This document shows positions 37,862 through 46,606 of a stretch of DNA of 64,000 nt, piece by piece. The stretch lies in assembly GCF_000311745.1 (NCBI RefSeq), contig NZ_HE978532.1, forward strand, positions 367,774-431,773, written 5' to 3'. The translations under genes were made by a program, and so were the position numbers. The notes below the pieces were generated by a model. It ran no database searches and was not told the origin of the DNA. It was given only the letters and a program-made list of their open reading frames with translations. Numbering within the stretch: the first letter of the stretch is position 1; every line of letters starts with the position of its first letter. The stretch comes from Anaerococcus obesiensis ph10. Lineage in GTDB: Bacteria > Bacillota > Clostridia > Tissierellales > Peptoniphilaceae.

Positions 37862-38130
37862 TGGAATATGTAATTTATACTTTCAAATCATCAAATTTAG
37901 CCTATCTTGCCCTAAGCAAAGTCGAAAACGAAAATATTAGGGCAAGGCTAGTCCCTCTTTTGCCAGAAATTGATGCAGGTTGCGGACTTTGTCTTAGGTA
38001 TGAAAAAAATTTTGATGAGAAAGTAAAAGAAATTTTTTCAAAAAACAAGCTCGATTTTGAAGAAAAATACCTGCTTATTTACAAAGAAAACAAAAGAAAG
38101 CCAGAGGTTAAAGCTTATGATTTATCTTGA
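37861..38130 (+). CDS. DUF3343 putative Se/S carrier-like protein
   Basis: This 89-aa protein has the family pattern of a short alpha/beta fold with a central cysteine motif, PEIDAGCGLCLRYEKN. Members are common beside selD, yedF and a cysteine desulfurase. Its first codon overlaps the yedF stop (TAATG), and its last codons overlap the start of the aminotransferase gene. It may pass selenium from the desulfurase-like enzyme to SelD; this is inferred. A paralogue lies at 45545. Confidence 0.85.
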   Translation: MEYVIYTFKSSNLAYLALSKVENENIRARLVPLLPEIDAGCGLCLRYEKNFDEKVKEIFSKNKLDFEEKYLLIYKENKRKPEVKAYDLS

Positions 38131-39250
38131 TAATGCTGCAACTACAATCGACAAGGACGAATCAGTTGCAAGGGCAGTTTATAATGCTATAAATTCAAAA
38201 TCTTTTGGCAATCCCTCAAGAGGAGCTTATAAAGTTAGCCTTGATGCCCTAAATTTATTGATGCAAACCAGAAAAGAAGTTGGGGCTTATTTCGGTATGG
38301 AAAATCCCTTAAATGTGGTTTTGTGTCCAAACATAACTTTCGCCCTAAATTTTGTGATAAAATCACTTTTTACAAGAGGCGACCACGTCATAACGAGCCT
38401 TGCAGAACACAACTCCGTCCTAAGACCCCTTTATGATTTGGCAAAAAACGGAACAGAGCTTTCTTTTATCGATATAAAAGATGATTTTAGCCTTGATCTT
38501 GAAAAAATTGAAAGTTTAGTCAAAAAAAATACAAAAGCTCTAGTAATTACAGGAGCATCAAACGTATCAGGAGTTTTGACAGACCTTGATAAGGCAAATG
38601 AAATTTGCAAAAAATATGATTTGAAATTAATAATAGATGGAGCCCAAGTTGCAGGATATGTGCCTTTTGATATAAAAAAATATCCCGAATCAATATTTTT
38701 ATTTACAGGCCACAAGGGACTTCACGCTCCCCAAGGAACGGGTGGATTTATTGTAAATGGAGATTTTGATTTCAAACAAGTTTTTGCTGGTGGGTCAGGT
38801 TTTGATTCATTTTCAAAAACCCAACCACACGTCTTGCCAGATTTATTTGAGCCAGGGACTGCAAATGTTCATTCCTTTGCAGGACTAAAAAGTGCCATAG
38901 AATTTTTGAGAGAAAATCCTCAAAAGGATATAAATGAGCTTACAAAAATCTTGTATAATGGCCTAAAAGATATTGATGGAATTAAATTTTATTCAAACAT
39001 AAATTTAAAACACGTTCCAATAATTGCATTTAACATAAAAGATATTCCAGCAAATTATATAGCAATGAAACTATGGGATGATTACGAAATTTGCGTAAGA
39101 GCAGGCAGCCACTGTGCCCCACTTTTTCACGAAAAAATGGGAACAAAAAAACAAGGCATAGTAAGAATGAGCCTGTCATTTTATAACACAAAAGAAGAAA
39201 TAGAAAAAACAATAGAGGCTGTGAAAAATATAGCAAATGAAAAAAGCTAG
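38117..39250 (+). CDS. Class V aminotransferase, cysteine desulfurase/selenocysteine lyase type
   Basis: This PLP enzyme of 377 aa begins MIYLDNAATTIDKDESV. The PLP lysine lies in LFTGHKGLHAPQGTGG near residue 200, and the persulfide/selenide cysteine in RAGSHCAPLFHEKMGT near residue 335. It most likely releases Se0 or S0 for SelD and YedF. I chose ATG 38117, overlapping the DUF3343 stop; an in-frame upstream ATG at 38057 lies well inside that gene. It ends in a terminator shared with modC. Confidence 0.92.
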   Translation: MIYLDNAATTIDKDESVARAVYNAINSKSFGNPSRGAYKVSLDALNLLMQTRKEVGAYFGMENPLNVVLCPNITFALNFVIKSLFTRGDHVITSLAEHNSVLRPLYDLAKNGTELSFIDIKDDFSLDLEKIESLVKKNTKALVITGASNVSGVLTDLDKANEICKKYDLKLIIDGAQVAGYVPFDIKKYPESIFLFTGHKGLHAPQGTGGFIVNGDFDFKQVFAGGSGFDSFSKTQPHVLPDLFEPGTANVHSFAGLKSAIEFLRENPQKDINELTKILYNGLKDIDGIKFYSNINLKHVPIIAFNIKDIPANYIAMKLWDDYEICVRAGSHCAPLFHEKMGTKKQGIVRMSLSFYNTKEEIEKTIEAVKNIANEKS

Positions 39251-39266
39251 GGTAATCCTAGCTTTT
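39242..39266. terminator. Bidirectional terminator between convergent genes
   Basis: The 10-bp stem AAAAGCTAGG / CCTAGCTTTT has a 5-base loop and A/T tracts on both sides. It overlaps the stop codon of the aminotransferase gene and of modC in its repaired frame. Confidence 0.88.
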
Positions 39267-40298
39267 ATTTTAAAAACATTATTTTATCTTCATCTAAATT
39301 AAAATATAGATTTTTTTCATTTTTTAAATCATTCCATTTTTCTTTTTCTATAAAAACGGTAATTTGTCCTTCGCATTCTTTTTTTCTTATTAGTAGGCAA
39401 GTGTTGAAAGTTTGGTCGATTTCTTTTATTATTTCCATTTGGAAAGAATTTTTTTCTTTTTATTTTTGGAAATTTCTATATCATGGCCTCTTATGCCTAT
39501 AAATTTTTCTTCGTGATTTTTTTCTAAATCTAAATCAAGGTTCCAAGCCTCGGCTTTATAAATATTTTCTCCAATTTTTTCAACTTTTGAGAAATTTTTG
39601 CAACCTGATAGCTCTGCTGCTGCCATGGTTTCTGGATTGTGAAAAAGCTCCTTGGTTGGTTTTTTTGCTTCTGATTTTCCTTTTGTCATTATCACAATGT
39701 CATCACACATTCTGTATATTTCATCCCTATCGTGGGAGACAAAAAGAGTTGGTATTTTATATTCTTCTATAATTTTTCTAACTTCAAGCTCAATTGACCA
39801 TCTCAAATATCCATCAATTGCTGAATATGGCTCGTCTAACAAAAGAATTTCTGGTTCGTTTACCAAAATTCTTGCAAGAGCCGCTCTTTGTTTTTCTCCA
39901 CCAGAAATCATTTCTGGCATAGAATTTTTTATGTGTCCAATATGAAGTTCTTCTAATTTTTTATTTATTATTTTTTCAGAATTTCTATTTTTTCCCCTAA
40001 GCCCAGTTTTTATATTTTCATAAACTGTCATGTTTGGAAAAAGTGCGTAATCTTGAAATAGATAGCCAACTTTTCTATCTTTGGTTGGTATATTTATTTT
40101 TTTATCTTTATCAAAAAGGATTCTATCATTTAAAACTATTCTTCCATAATCTGGTTTTATAATTCCTGCTATTGCTTTTAGGGTTAAGCTTTTGCCAGAT
40201 CCTGATGCTCCCAAAATTCCCAAAATTCCTTCTTCATTTGTAAATTTTGCATCAAGTTTAAAATTTGTAAATTCTTTTTTTATTTCAACATCAAGCAT
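39265..40298 (-). pseudogene. modC: Molybdate ABC transporter ATP-binding protein; C-terminal frameshift
   Basis: This ATPase has Walker A LGASGSGKSLTLKAI near residue 30, the Q-loop YLFQDYALFPNM, signature EMISGGEKQRAALARIL, Walker B ILLLDEPYSAID and an H-loop LFVSHDRDE, then a short C-terminal domain. The frame breaks at a seven-base A-run (39439-39445), giving a stop after KILSKWK. With eight A it continues through NSFQMEIIKEIDQTFNTCLL to a stop at 39265, adding about 55 residues and reaching the terminator. It is last in the modABC unit. Confidence 0.88.
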
Positions 40299-40965
40299 AA
40301 TTTTTTTCCTTTGGATTTGTATCTTCTAAGAAATTTATGGCAACAAGAACAACAAATGAAATCAAAACATTTATCATAACCCACTTATAAGCAACAGCGT
40401 CTTGACCGATTCTCCAAAATTGATAAACAGTTGTTGAAATGGTTGCAGTTTTTCCTGGAGTGTATCCGCTTACCATGGATGTTGCTCCATATTCTCCAAG
40501 GGCTCTAGCAAATGATAAAACTAAACCTGCCATAACGCCTTTTTTGCAATTTGGCATCAAAACTTTCCAAAAAATCCATGTATTTGACTTGCCCAAAGTT
40601 TGAGCTGCGTATGATAAATTTTGGTTATAAGCTTCAAAAGCTCCTCTAGTTGTCCTATACATCAAAGGAAATGTTACTATGACTGTTGCAAAAATTGCTG
40701 AATACCAATTCATTATAAGAGGAAATTTAAAATATTCTACTGCGATTTTTCCAAGTCCTGAATTTGGTCCTAGAATTTTTATTAGAAAAAATCCTACAAC
40801 AGTAGGAGGCAATACCAAGGGTAAGGTTAATACCACATCTATTGCCCCCTTTACTTTTGCAGGTAATTTTTTAATATAGTAGGCAGCAAATATACCAAGA
40901 AAAAATATTATTACCGATGATATACTTGCAATCCTTATTGAATTATATAAAGGATATAAGTCCAT
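40291..40965 (-). CDS. modB: Molybdate ABC transporter permease
   Basis: This 224-aa inner-membrane permease has about six hydrophobic segments. The cytoplasmic EAA loop is AAQTLGKSNTWIFWKVLMPNCKKGVMAGLVLSFARALGEYGAT. VLTLPLVLPPTVVGFFL is typical of ModB. It lies between modA and modC and overlaps modC by 8 bases. Tungstate uptake cannot be excluded by sequence alone, but adjacent moaA/moaC/mogA favour molybdate. Confidence 0.92.
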   Translation of the reverse strand: MDLYPLYNSIRIASISSVIIFFLGIFAAYYIKKLPAKVKGAIDVVLTLPLVLPPTVVGFFLIKILGPNSGLGKIAVEYFKFPLIMNWYSAIFATVIVTFPLMYRTTRGAFEAYNQNLSYAAQTLGKSNTWIFWKVLMPNCKKGVMAGLVLSFARALGEYGATSMVSGYTPGKTATISTTVYQFWRIGQDAVAYKWVMINVLISFVVLVAINFLEDTNPKEKNYA

Positions 40966-40971
40966 ATCTAT

Positions 40972-41838
40972 TTATTTAATGCCTTTATTTAATGGCTTAA
41001 ATCCATATTTATCTAAAATTTCTGATGCTTTTTCGCCTTTTAAAAATTCTAAATATTTTTTGCCTTCTTCTGGATTTTTTGAATTTTTAAGTAAAGCTGC
41101 TGGATAAATTACTTTATTTTCTAGCATTGAATCATCAGCTACTGCTACTGTTTCAAGTCCTGCTGTTTTTGCGTCAGTTTTATAAACTATTCCACAATCA
41201 GCAGCTTTTTCACTTACCCATGATGTAACTTCTTTTACGTTTGAACCAAGTGTAACTTTATCTTGAATCTTATCCCAAATTCCTAAATTTTTAAGAATTT
41301 CTTCTGAATATTGTCCAACTGGAACGTCAGCATTTCCTAGAGCGATTTTTTCTACTTCATCTTTTTCAAGATCTTTAAAATCTTTTATTCCTTTTTCATT
41401 TCCCTCTGCTACTGCAAGAGTTACTTCATTTTCAAGTAAATCAAATCTTGTTTCTTTGTCAATTTTTTCTTCTTTGTCAAGTTCATCCATTTGTTTTTGA
41501 GCTGCTGAAACAAATACATCACAGTCTGCTCCCTCATCAATTTGAGTTTTTAATGTTCCTGATGAATCAAAGTTGAAGGTCAAACTAAGATTTGGATTTT
41601 CTTTTTCAAATTCTGTTTTTAATTCTTCTAAGGCTTCTGTCATTGAAGCTGCTGCGAATACTACAAGGTCTTTTTTCTCCATATTGCCCGCATTTTCATT
41701 TGATTTTTCTACGCTTGCATTTGAATTTGACATAGCTTCATTTGAATTGTTGTCATTTTTTTTGTTGTTACCACAAGCTGCTGTTCCGATTAATAATGCT
41801 CCTGCTAGAGCTGTCATTGCGATTTTTTTAATATTCAT
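40972..41838 (-). CDS. modA: Molybdate-binding lipoprotein
   Basis: This solute-binding lipoprotein has a signal peptide (MNIKKIAMTALAGALLIGTAAC) with Cys22 as the lipid anchor, then an asparagine-rich linker and the ModA fold (LVVFAAASMTEALEELKTEF, FNFDSSGTLKTQI, CDVFVSAAQKQMD, SDVKEVTSWV-like region). At 288 aa it is complete. It is third from the end of an operon that starts with moaA. Confidence 0.93.
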   Translation of the reverse strand: MNIKKIAMTALAGALLIGTAACGNNKKNDNNSNEAMSNSNASVEKSNENAGNMEKKDLVVFAAASMTEALEELKTEFEKENPNLSLTFNFDSSGTLKTQIDEGADCDVFVSAAQKQMDELDKEEKIDKETRFDLLENEVTLAVAEGNEKGIKDFKDLEKDEVEKIALGNADVPVGQYSEEILKNLGIWDKIQDKVTLGSNVKEVTSWVSEKAADCGIVYKTDAKTAGLETVAVADDSMLENKVIYPAALLKNSKNPEEGKKYLEFLKGEKASEILDKYGFKPLNKGIK

Positions 41839-42286
41839 TTTCTTCTCCTAAAATTTTAATTTCATCACCTGTTTTTATCACGCCTTCTTTAATTACTTTT
41901 GCAAATATTCCCTCATAAGGCATAATACATTTTCCTACACTTTGCTTTATGGCGCAGCCCTTGTGACATTCTTTTCCAATTTGACTAACTTCCAAAATGC
42001 AATCGCCAATTTTTAATTTTTTTCCTATTGGAAGCTCATGCAAAACAATTCCTTGGGTTGTAATATTTTCTGCAAAATCCCCAAAAGCAAATTTGCGATT
42101 TTCATTTTCCATTTTTCTAATTGACTCTACTGCCAAAAGACTTACTTGCCTGTGCCACTTTCCTGCGTGGGCGTCATTTTCTAGCCCAAAATCTTTTTTA
42201 AATAAACCCTGACCTATCTGTTCCTTTCTCACTCCCTTTGTCTTTGAAATATTTATTGATAAAACTGTTGCGTTAATTGTGTCCAC
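41828..42286 (-). CDS. MOSC-domain protein
   Basis: This 152-aa single MOSC (Moco sulfurase C-terminal) domain has HAGKWHRQVSLLAVESIRKM and the conserved cysteine region QIGKECHKGCAIKQSVGKCIMP. It starts at GTG 42286, inside the end of mogA, behind AGAAGGGG. Its partner function is unknown. In Mo gene clusters it may handle sulfur or selenium at the cofactor. Confidence 0.88.
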   Translation of the reverse strand: MDTINATVLSINISKTKGVRKEQIGQGLFKKDFGLENDAHAGKWHRQVSLLAVESIRKMENENRKFAFGDFAENITTQGIVLHELPIGKKLKIGDCILEVSQIGKECHKGCAIKQSVGKCIMPYEGIFAKVIKEGVIKTGDEIKILGEENEY

Positions 42287-42764
42287 TATTATCCCCTTCT
42301 AATATATCTAAGCCATGACTTAAAAAAGGCAAAATTCCTTCTATACTTTCTATGACAGCCTTGGGAGATCCTGGTAAATTTATAATTAAAGAATTATTTT
42401 TTATTCCAGAAACTGCTCTTGATAAGGCCCACATATGAGTTTTTTCTTTTGAAATCAATCTTATAGCCTCGCTTATGCCTGGCGTTTGTTTTTCTATTAC
42501 TTTTAAACTTGCCTCTGGTGTGTTATCTCTTTTTGAAAGTCCTGTTCCACCAGATGTTAAAATTAATTGGATATTTTCACCAACTAATTTGTTTAATTCA
42601 TTTTCAATATTTTCCAAATCATCGTTAATTATAGACTTATAAACCATCTTATAATTTTCTGGCATTGTTTTTGCACAAGCGTCAATACATCCGTCTTTAT
42701 TTTCTCCGCTTGATCTGGTATCAGAAATTACCACAAAGGCGTAATTATAAATTTTTTCTTTCAT
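42273..42764 (-). CDS. mogA: MogA/MoaB molybdopterin adenylyltransferase
   Basis: This 163-aa protein adenylylates molybdopterin. The motifs are YAFVVISDTRSSGENKDGC, LILTSGGTGLSKRDNTPEA and SLIINLPGSPKAVIESIEGILPFL. It overlaps moaC upstream and the MOSC gene downstream. MoaB-type naming is equally valid in Firmicutes. Confidence 0.9.
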   Translation of the reverse strand: MKEKIYNYAFVVISDTRSSGENKDGCIDACAKTMPENYKMVYKSIINDDLENIENELNKLVGENIQLILTSGGTGLSKRDNTPEASLKVIEKQTPGISEAIRLISKEKTHMWALSRAVSGIKNNSLIINLPGSPKAVIESIEGILPFLSHGLDILEGDNSGHN

Positions 42765-43215
42765 AAAGACCAGATTTTCCTCCTGATTTTTTTACTAAAT
42801 ATATATCTTTTATGGTCATAGACTTATCAAGAGCCTTGCACATATCATAAACTGTCAAAAGACCAGCTGAAACTCCCGTCAAAGCTTCCATTTCAACGCC
42901 GGTTTTTCCTTGGCACTTAACTTTTACTTGGCAAAATAATAAATTTCCCTCAAAATTAAAATCTACATTTATTCCATTTAATAAAAGTGGATGAGCCATA
43001 GGAATTATCGAAGATGTATTTTTTACAGCTTGAATTGCTGCAACTTGAGCAATGGCAAGGACATCTCCTTTTTTTATTTTTTCATTTTTTATTGCATCTA
43101 TCGTTTCATTTTTTAATTCAATTGAACCCTTGGCTATGGCTTCTCTTTGGCTAATTTCTTTTTGAGAAACATCAACCATTTGCCCCCTGCCATTTTTGTC
43201 TAAATGTGTAAACAT
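42745..43215 (-). CDS. moaC: Cyclic pyranopterin monophosphate synthase
   Basis: MoaC converts the MoaA product to cyclic pyranopterin monophosphate. The 156-aa sequence has MVDVSQKEISQREAIAKGSIEL, IPMAHPLLLNGI (active-site His) and CQGKTGVEMEALTGVSAGLLTVYDMCKALDKSM. It starts one base after moaA ends, behind AGGAGG. Confidence 0.95.
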   Translation of the reverse strand: MFTHLDKNGRGQMVDVSQKEISQREAIAKGSIELKNETIDAIKNEKIKKGDVLAIAQVAAIQAVKNTSSIIPMAHPLLLNGINVDFNFEGNLLFCQVKVKCQGKTGVEMEALTGVSAGLLTVYDMCKALDKSMTIKDIYLVKKSGGKSGLYERKNL

Positions 43216-44163
43216 TTATCCTCCTATCCTATACATAGATTCTTTTATTACTTCTTTTTCCAAATGATGTCTTTTAGGTTTTTTCATAAGAGCCTCATCA
43301 ATTAATTTTTCTATATTTTCATTTGCTCTTATTGCTTTTTTTAAATCAATTTCTAAATCCGAATGAAGACAAGGCCTAATTTTCCCGTCAGCTGTAAGTC
43401 TTAATCTGTTGCAAGTAGAGCAAAATTTATGACTTAATGGCTCAATAATCCCAAGTGTATAATCAAAATCTGGTACTTTGTAAAGGCTTGTTGGCGAATG
43501 AGTATCGGGATTTTTTATTGGAATTAAATTTAATTTTTTTATAATTTCATCGCTTGAAATAAATTTATCTTTTGAAAAATCTGCCGTACCGCCTATTGGC
43601 ATTAGCTCAATAAATCTAAGCTCTATGTCATTTTCTTTGGCAAATTTTATAAAATCATAAATTTCTCCATCATTAAATCCCTTTATCAAGACGAAATTAA
43701 TTTTTATTTTATAAGCAAAATTTTTGGCATAAGAAATTGCATCAAGGACTTTTTTTAAATCGCCACCTTGGCTCATAATTTTATATTTTTTCTCATCAAG
43801 GCTATCAAGAGAAATATTTAATCTTTTTAGTCCATTTTCCCACAAAATTTCTGCCTTTTCTTTTAAAAAATATCCGTTTGTTGTCATTGCCAAATCTTTT
43901 AGTCCATCAATTTCAGCAAGCATTTTTACCAAACTTTCTACATTTTTTCTAACTAAAGGCTCGCCACCGGTAAGTCTAATTTTTTTGATTCCTTTTTTTA
44001 CAAAAATTTTGCTTATTTCATTAATCTCTTCTAGAGTCAACATATCTTCATGACTTTTTTTGCAAGAAAGACCATCCGGCATACAATATTTGCACCTATA
44101 ATTACAACGGTCTGTAAGAGAAATTCTCAAATAATCTATTTTTCTTTCATACTTATCAAGCAT
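43216..44163 (-). CDS. moaA: GTP 3',8-cyclase
   Basis: This radical SAM enzyme carries out the first step of molybdopterin synthesis. CNYRCKYCMP (Cys20, Cys24, Cys27) binds the SAM cluster, RLTGGEPLVRKNVESLV follows, and FCSTCNRLRLTADGKIRPC supplies the C-terminal cluster. The C-terminus ends in Gly-Gly (MYRIGG), as required for GTP handling in the family. At 315 aa it is complete. It is the first gene of moaA-moaC-mogA-MOSC-modABC. Confidence 0.95.
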   Translation of the reverse strand: MLDKYERKIDYLRISLTDRCNYRCKYCMPDGLSCKKSHEDMLTLEEINEISKIFVKKGIKKIRLTGGEPLVRKNVESLVKMLAEIDGLKDLAMTTNGYFLKEKAEILWENGLKRLNISLDSLDEKKYKIMSQGGDLKKVLDAISYAKNFAYKIKINFVLIKGFNDGEIYDFIKFAKENDIELRFIELMPIGGTADFSKDKFISSDEIIKKLNLIPIKNPDTHSPTSLYKVPDFDYTLGIIEPLSHKFCSTCNRLRLTADGKIRPCLHSDLEIDLKKAIRANENIEKLIDEALMKKPKRHHLEKEVIKESMYRIGG

Positions 44164-44235
44164 ATAATCAACTACTTTCTATATTTTTATAATATCCTAG
44201 CTTAAAGCCAAATAAACAATGTTCTTAAAATTTTT

Positions 44236-44330
44236 AAAAAAAATTGAACTTGGAAAGAAAGTAAATCTTCTAAATCTCATTAAATAACTAAAGTGAAAAT
44301 TAAAAGATTTGCCCTCTTACACCAAGTTCA
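44236..44330 (-). terminator. Nested long hairpin after the double-cubane reductase gene
   Basis: A 9-bp inverted repeat, TGAACTTGG (44245-44253) and CCAAGTTCA (44322-44330), encloses a second stem (AAATCTT/AAGATTT). On the minus strand the outer arm runs into T8. It terminates the gene ending at 44339 and could have a further structured role, because the loop is about 68 bases. Confidence 0.65.
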
Positions 44331-44338
44331 CTATTAGC

Positions 44339-45484
44339 TTAAAGCATTTCTATAAAAGCTGCAATTCTTGTATTTATTTGTCCAATATCTGTTTTTGAAA
44401 AATCTGTTTCCAAAGATATGTATGGGATATTTTTTTCTTCTGTTACAAATTTTCTAATTGATGTAGTTTCTATTGCATAAGTGTGGCAAGCTTGAAGCTC
44501 TACATCCAAAACTGCATCGACTTTATATTTGTCGATTAACCTATCCAATAAATCAAATCTGTTTTTATTCGGGCTCATCACTGAACAACCAATATCTATG
44601 TATCTTTTTGCAATTGCCTTTATTGGATCGTCTGTATTTTCTTCTACAAGTCTATCATAATTTTTTTCGCCTGTACAGTTTTCGTAACTTACAACAACTG
44701 CCCCATTATCTTCAACAGCTTGTATGACTTTTTCAGTTGCCTCACCGATTGGACAACCTGTAATTAAAATTCTTGGTTTTTTTGGGCGAGTTTTATCATA
44801 TTCTTTCATGATTTTTTCTGCCAAATTATTAAGCTCATCAGCAAGATTTTCCCTATCAAATTTAAAAGTTGAACCATACAAAACTTTAAAATAATCATAG
44901 CCTGACATAGGAGTTGGATCATTTGCCATTGTACCCGCAAGTTTTTTGAAAGCTTTTCTAATTTTATTTTCAAGCTTAATTTGATTTTCTAAATTTTCAT
45001 CAGAAATTTCTACTCCAAAAGTATCTTCAATTTTTTCTTTTACTCTAATAACTTCTTTTTCCCAAAGATTAAGGGCATCTTCTCCTTGATTGTGAGGAAG
45101 ATTCATAACATGAACTGGTTTAAATTCTCCCATAAGCTCATACATTTTTTGTTTTCCATCACAAGTAGTTTCCCCTATTACCAAATCTGAAAAATGAAAA
45201 AATGGACACTTGTCTGTGATTGCAAATCCATAAGATGATTTTATCAAAGGACAAAGATTAATTGGCAAATCTTTTTCAGCCTCGCTTATAGTTTCATCTG
45301 ATGTAGAACAAAGTGAAACTGTTCTTGCTCCCATGGCTTGGGCGATTTCTCTTGGAAAATATGTACAATACATCCCAACAACAGGCTTTCCACTATCTTT
45401 TATTTTTTTAACTTGCAAAAAAGAATTTTTTCTTTGCTCAGCAAATTCTTCAAAAACTTCCGGTAAATCTTTTACTAATTTCAT
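44339..45484 (-). CDS. Double-cubane-cluster anaerobic reductase (YjiM/HgdB-like)
   Basis: This protein is related to the 2-hydroxyacyl-CoA dehydratase subunit family. In the double-cubane group one polypeptide carries an Fe8S9-type cluster and uses ATP-driven electrons from an activase. The 381-aa protein has cysteines in [68 protein letters not shown] and ELQACHTY. No activase (YjiL/HgdC-like) gene is visible nearby. The substrate is unknown. DUF3343 follows upstream on the same strand. Confidence 0.85.
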   Translation of the reverse strand: MKLVKDLPEVFEEFAEQRKNSFLQVKKIKDSGKPVVGMYCTYFPREIAQAMGARTVSLCSTSDETISEAEKDLPINLCPLIKSSYGFAITDKCPFFHFSDLVIGETTCDGKQKMYELMGEFKPVHVMNLPHNQGEDALNLWEKEVIRVKEKIEDTFGVEISDENLENQIKLENKIRKAFKKLAGTMANDPTPMSGYDYFKVLYGSTFKFDRENLADELNNLAEKIMKEYDKTRPKKPRILITGCPIGEATEKVIQAVEDNGAVVVSYENCTGEKNYDRLVEENTDDPIKAIAKRYIDIGCSVMSPNKNRFDLLDRLIDKYKVDAVLDVELQACHTYAIETTSIRKFVTEEKNIPYISLETDFSKTDIGQINTRIAAFIEML

Positions 45485-45544
45485 TTTACCTCCTTGTGAT
45501 AAAACACTTTTATGGTTTTATTTATAAGTTCAAATTAAAAACAA

Positions 45545-45766
45545 TTATATGTCTAAAATTTTTAAAATCTTATACGATATATTTTCATCATTGAGGATTT
45601 TTTTTATTTTTTCAAAATTTTCATCTTCAAATCTAAAAGCCAAACCGCAACCTGCTCCAAATTCTTCTGGAACCGGAATTAATTCTCCATTTATTTTTTT
45701 GTTTTTACAAAAATTTTCCATCAAAAGAGCATCGTTTGTCGTATCAAATCCTGCAACAAGTTTCAT
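45545..45766 (-). CDS. DUF3343 protein, second copy
   Basis: This 73-aa protein has the same pattern as the DUF3343 gene beside selD: two beta-alpha units and the motif PEEFGAGCGLAFRFED, with one cysteine where the other copy has Cys-Gly-Leu-Cys. It precedes the double-cubane reductase gene in the same direction and starts behind AGGAGGAG. DUF3343 genes often accompany such reductases. It may deliver sulfur or selenium. Confidence 0.82.
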   Translation of the reverse strand: MKLVAGFDTTNDALLMENFCKNKKINGELIPVPEEFGAGCGLAFRFEDENFEKIKKILNDENISYKILKILDI

Positions 45767-45828
45767 ATCTCCTCCTCATATTTATAAGTAGAGTATAACA
45801 TATCACTAAATCCTTTTCAATGAAACGT

Positions 45829-45856
45829 TTGTAGATATTTATATTTCTGTTATAAT
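45829..45856 (+). promoter_or_regulatory. Promoter of the GntR regulator
   Basis: TTGTAG (45829-45834) and a perfect TATAAT (45851-45856) are separated by 16 bp. A small palindrome, AAACGTTT, overlaps the -35 region and could be an operator half. Confidence 0.6.
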
Positions 45857-45892
45857 ATTTTTGTATAGAATAATTTGATAAAAGAGGAATTT

Positions 45893-46606
45893 ATGAGCGA
45901 GAATAGTAAAAATAAAGTTAAAATAAAAAAAATAAGCAGGACTTTTGTAAAAGACGAGGCCTATAATTTGCTTGCACAAAGAATAATTAATGGAGAATTA
46001 AAACCATGCGAAAGACTTAGAGTCCAAGAGCTTTCAGATGATTTGGGAATTTCTAGAACTCCAGTAAGAGAAGCTTTGTTGCAACTTGAAAGCGAGGGCT
46101 TAGTAATGACCAAGGCAAATCGTTGGACAATAGTTGCTCCTATAAATCCTTGCGAGGCAAAAGATATTTATCCAATTATCTATAGCTTGGAGGAGCTTGC
46201 TTTGATTGAAGCTTTCGACAAAATTGACGAGAAATTTATTGAAAAAATTCAAGATATTAATGAAGATATAAGTTATTTTCATAGAAAAAAAGACCAATTA
46301 AAAACTATAAAAAAAGACAACGAATTTCACGATGCTTTCATCGAACTTTCTGGAAATGCTGAAATAAAACCAATTATTGATAAGCTAAAAAGAAGAGTTG
46401 AAAGAATGGAAATTTATTTTTTTGAAACAGGCGATGAAAATTTCACAACTTATAAGGAGCACATGAATATAATTAACGCCTTAAAAGAAAAAAATTTGGA
46501 TAAGGCAAGAAAATTTTTAGTTGAAAATTGGAAATCAACCATACATACTATAAATAAACTTTCCAAGGATTTGGAATTTGAAAATATAGAAGACCAAATA
46601 AAATAA
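45893..46606 (+). CDS. GntR-family transcriptional regulator, FadR subgroup
   Basis: This 237-aa regulator has an N-terminal winged helix (AYNLLAQRIINGELKPCERL, then LGISRTPVREALLQLESEGLV) and a C-terminal all-helical FCD ligand domain with the metal-binding pattern (DNEFHDAFIELSGN, H at MNIINAL). The ATG at 45893 follows AAAGAGG. It is divergent from the DUF3343/double-cubane pair, so these are the likeliest targets. The decarboxylase is convergent and less likely. The ligand is unknown. Confidence 0.88.
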   Translation: MSENSKNKVKIKKISRTFVKDEAYNLLAQRIINGELKPCERLRVQELSDDLGISRTPVREALLQLESEGLVMTKANRWTIVAPINPCEAKDIYPIIYSLEELALIEAFDKIDEKFIEKIQDINEDISYFHRKKDQLKTIKKDNEFHDAFIELSGNAEIKPIIDKLKRRVERMEIYFFETGDENFTTYKEHMNIINALKEKNLDKARKFLVENWKSTIHTINKLSKDLEFENIEDQIK

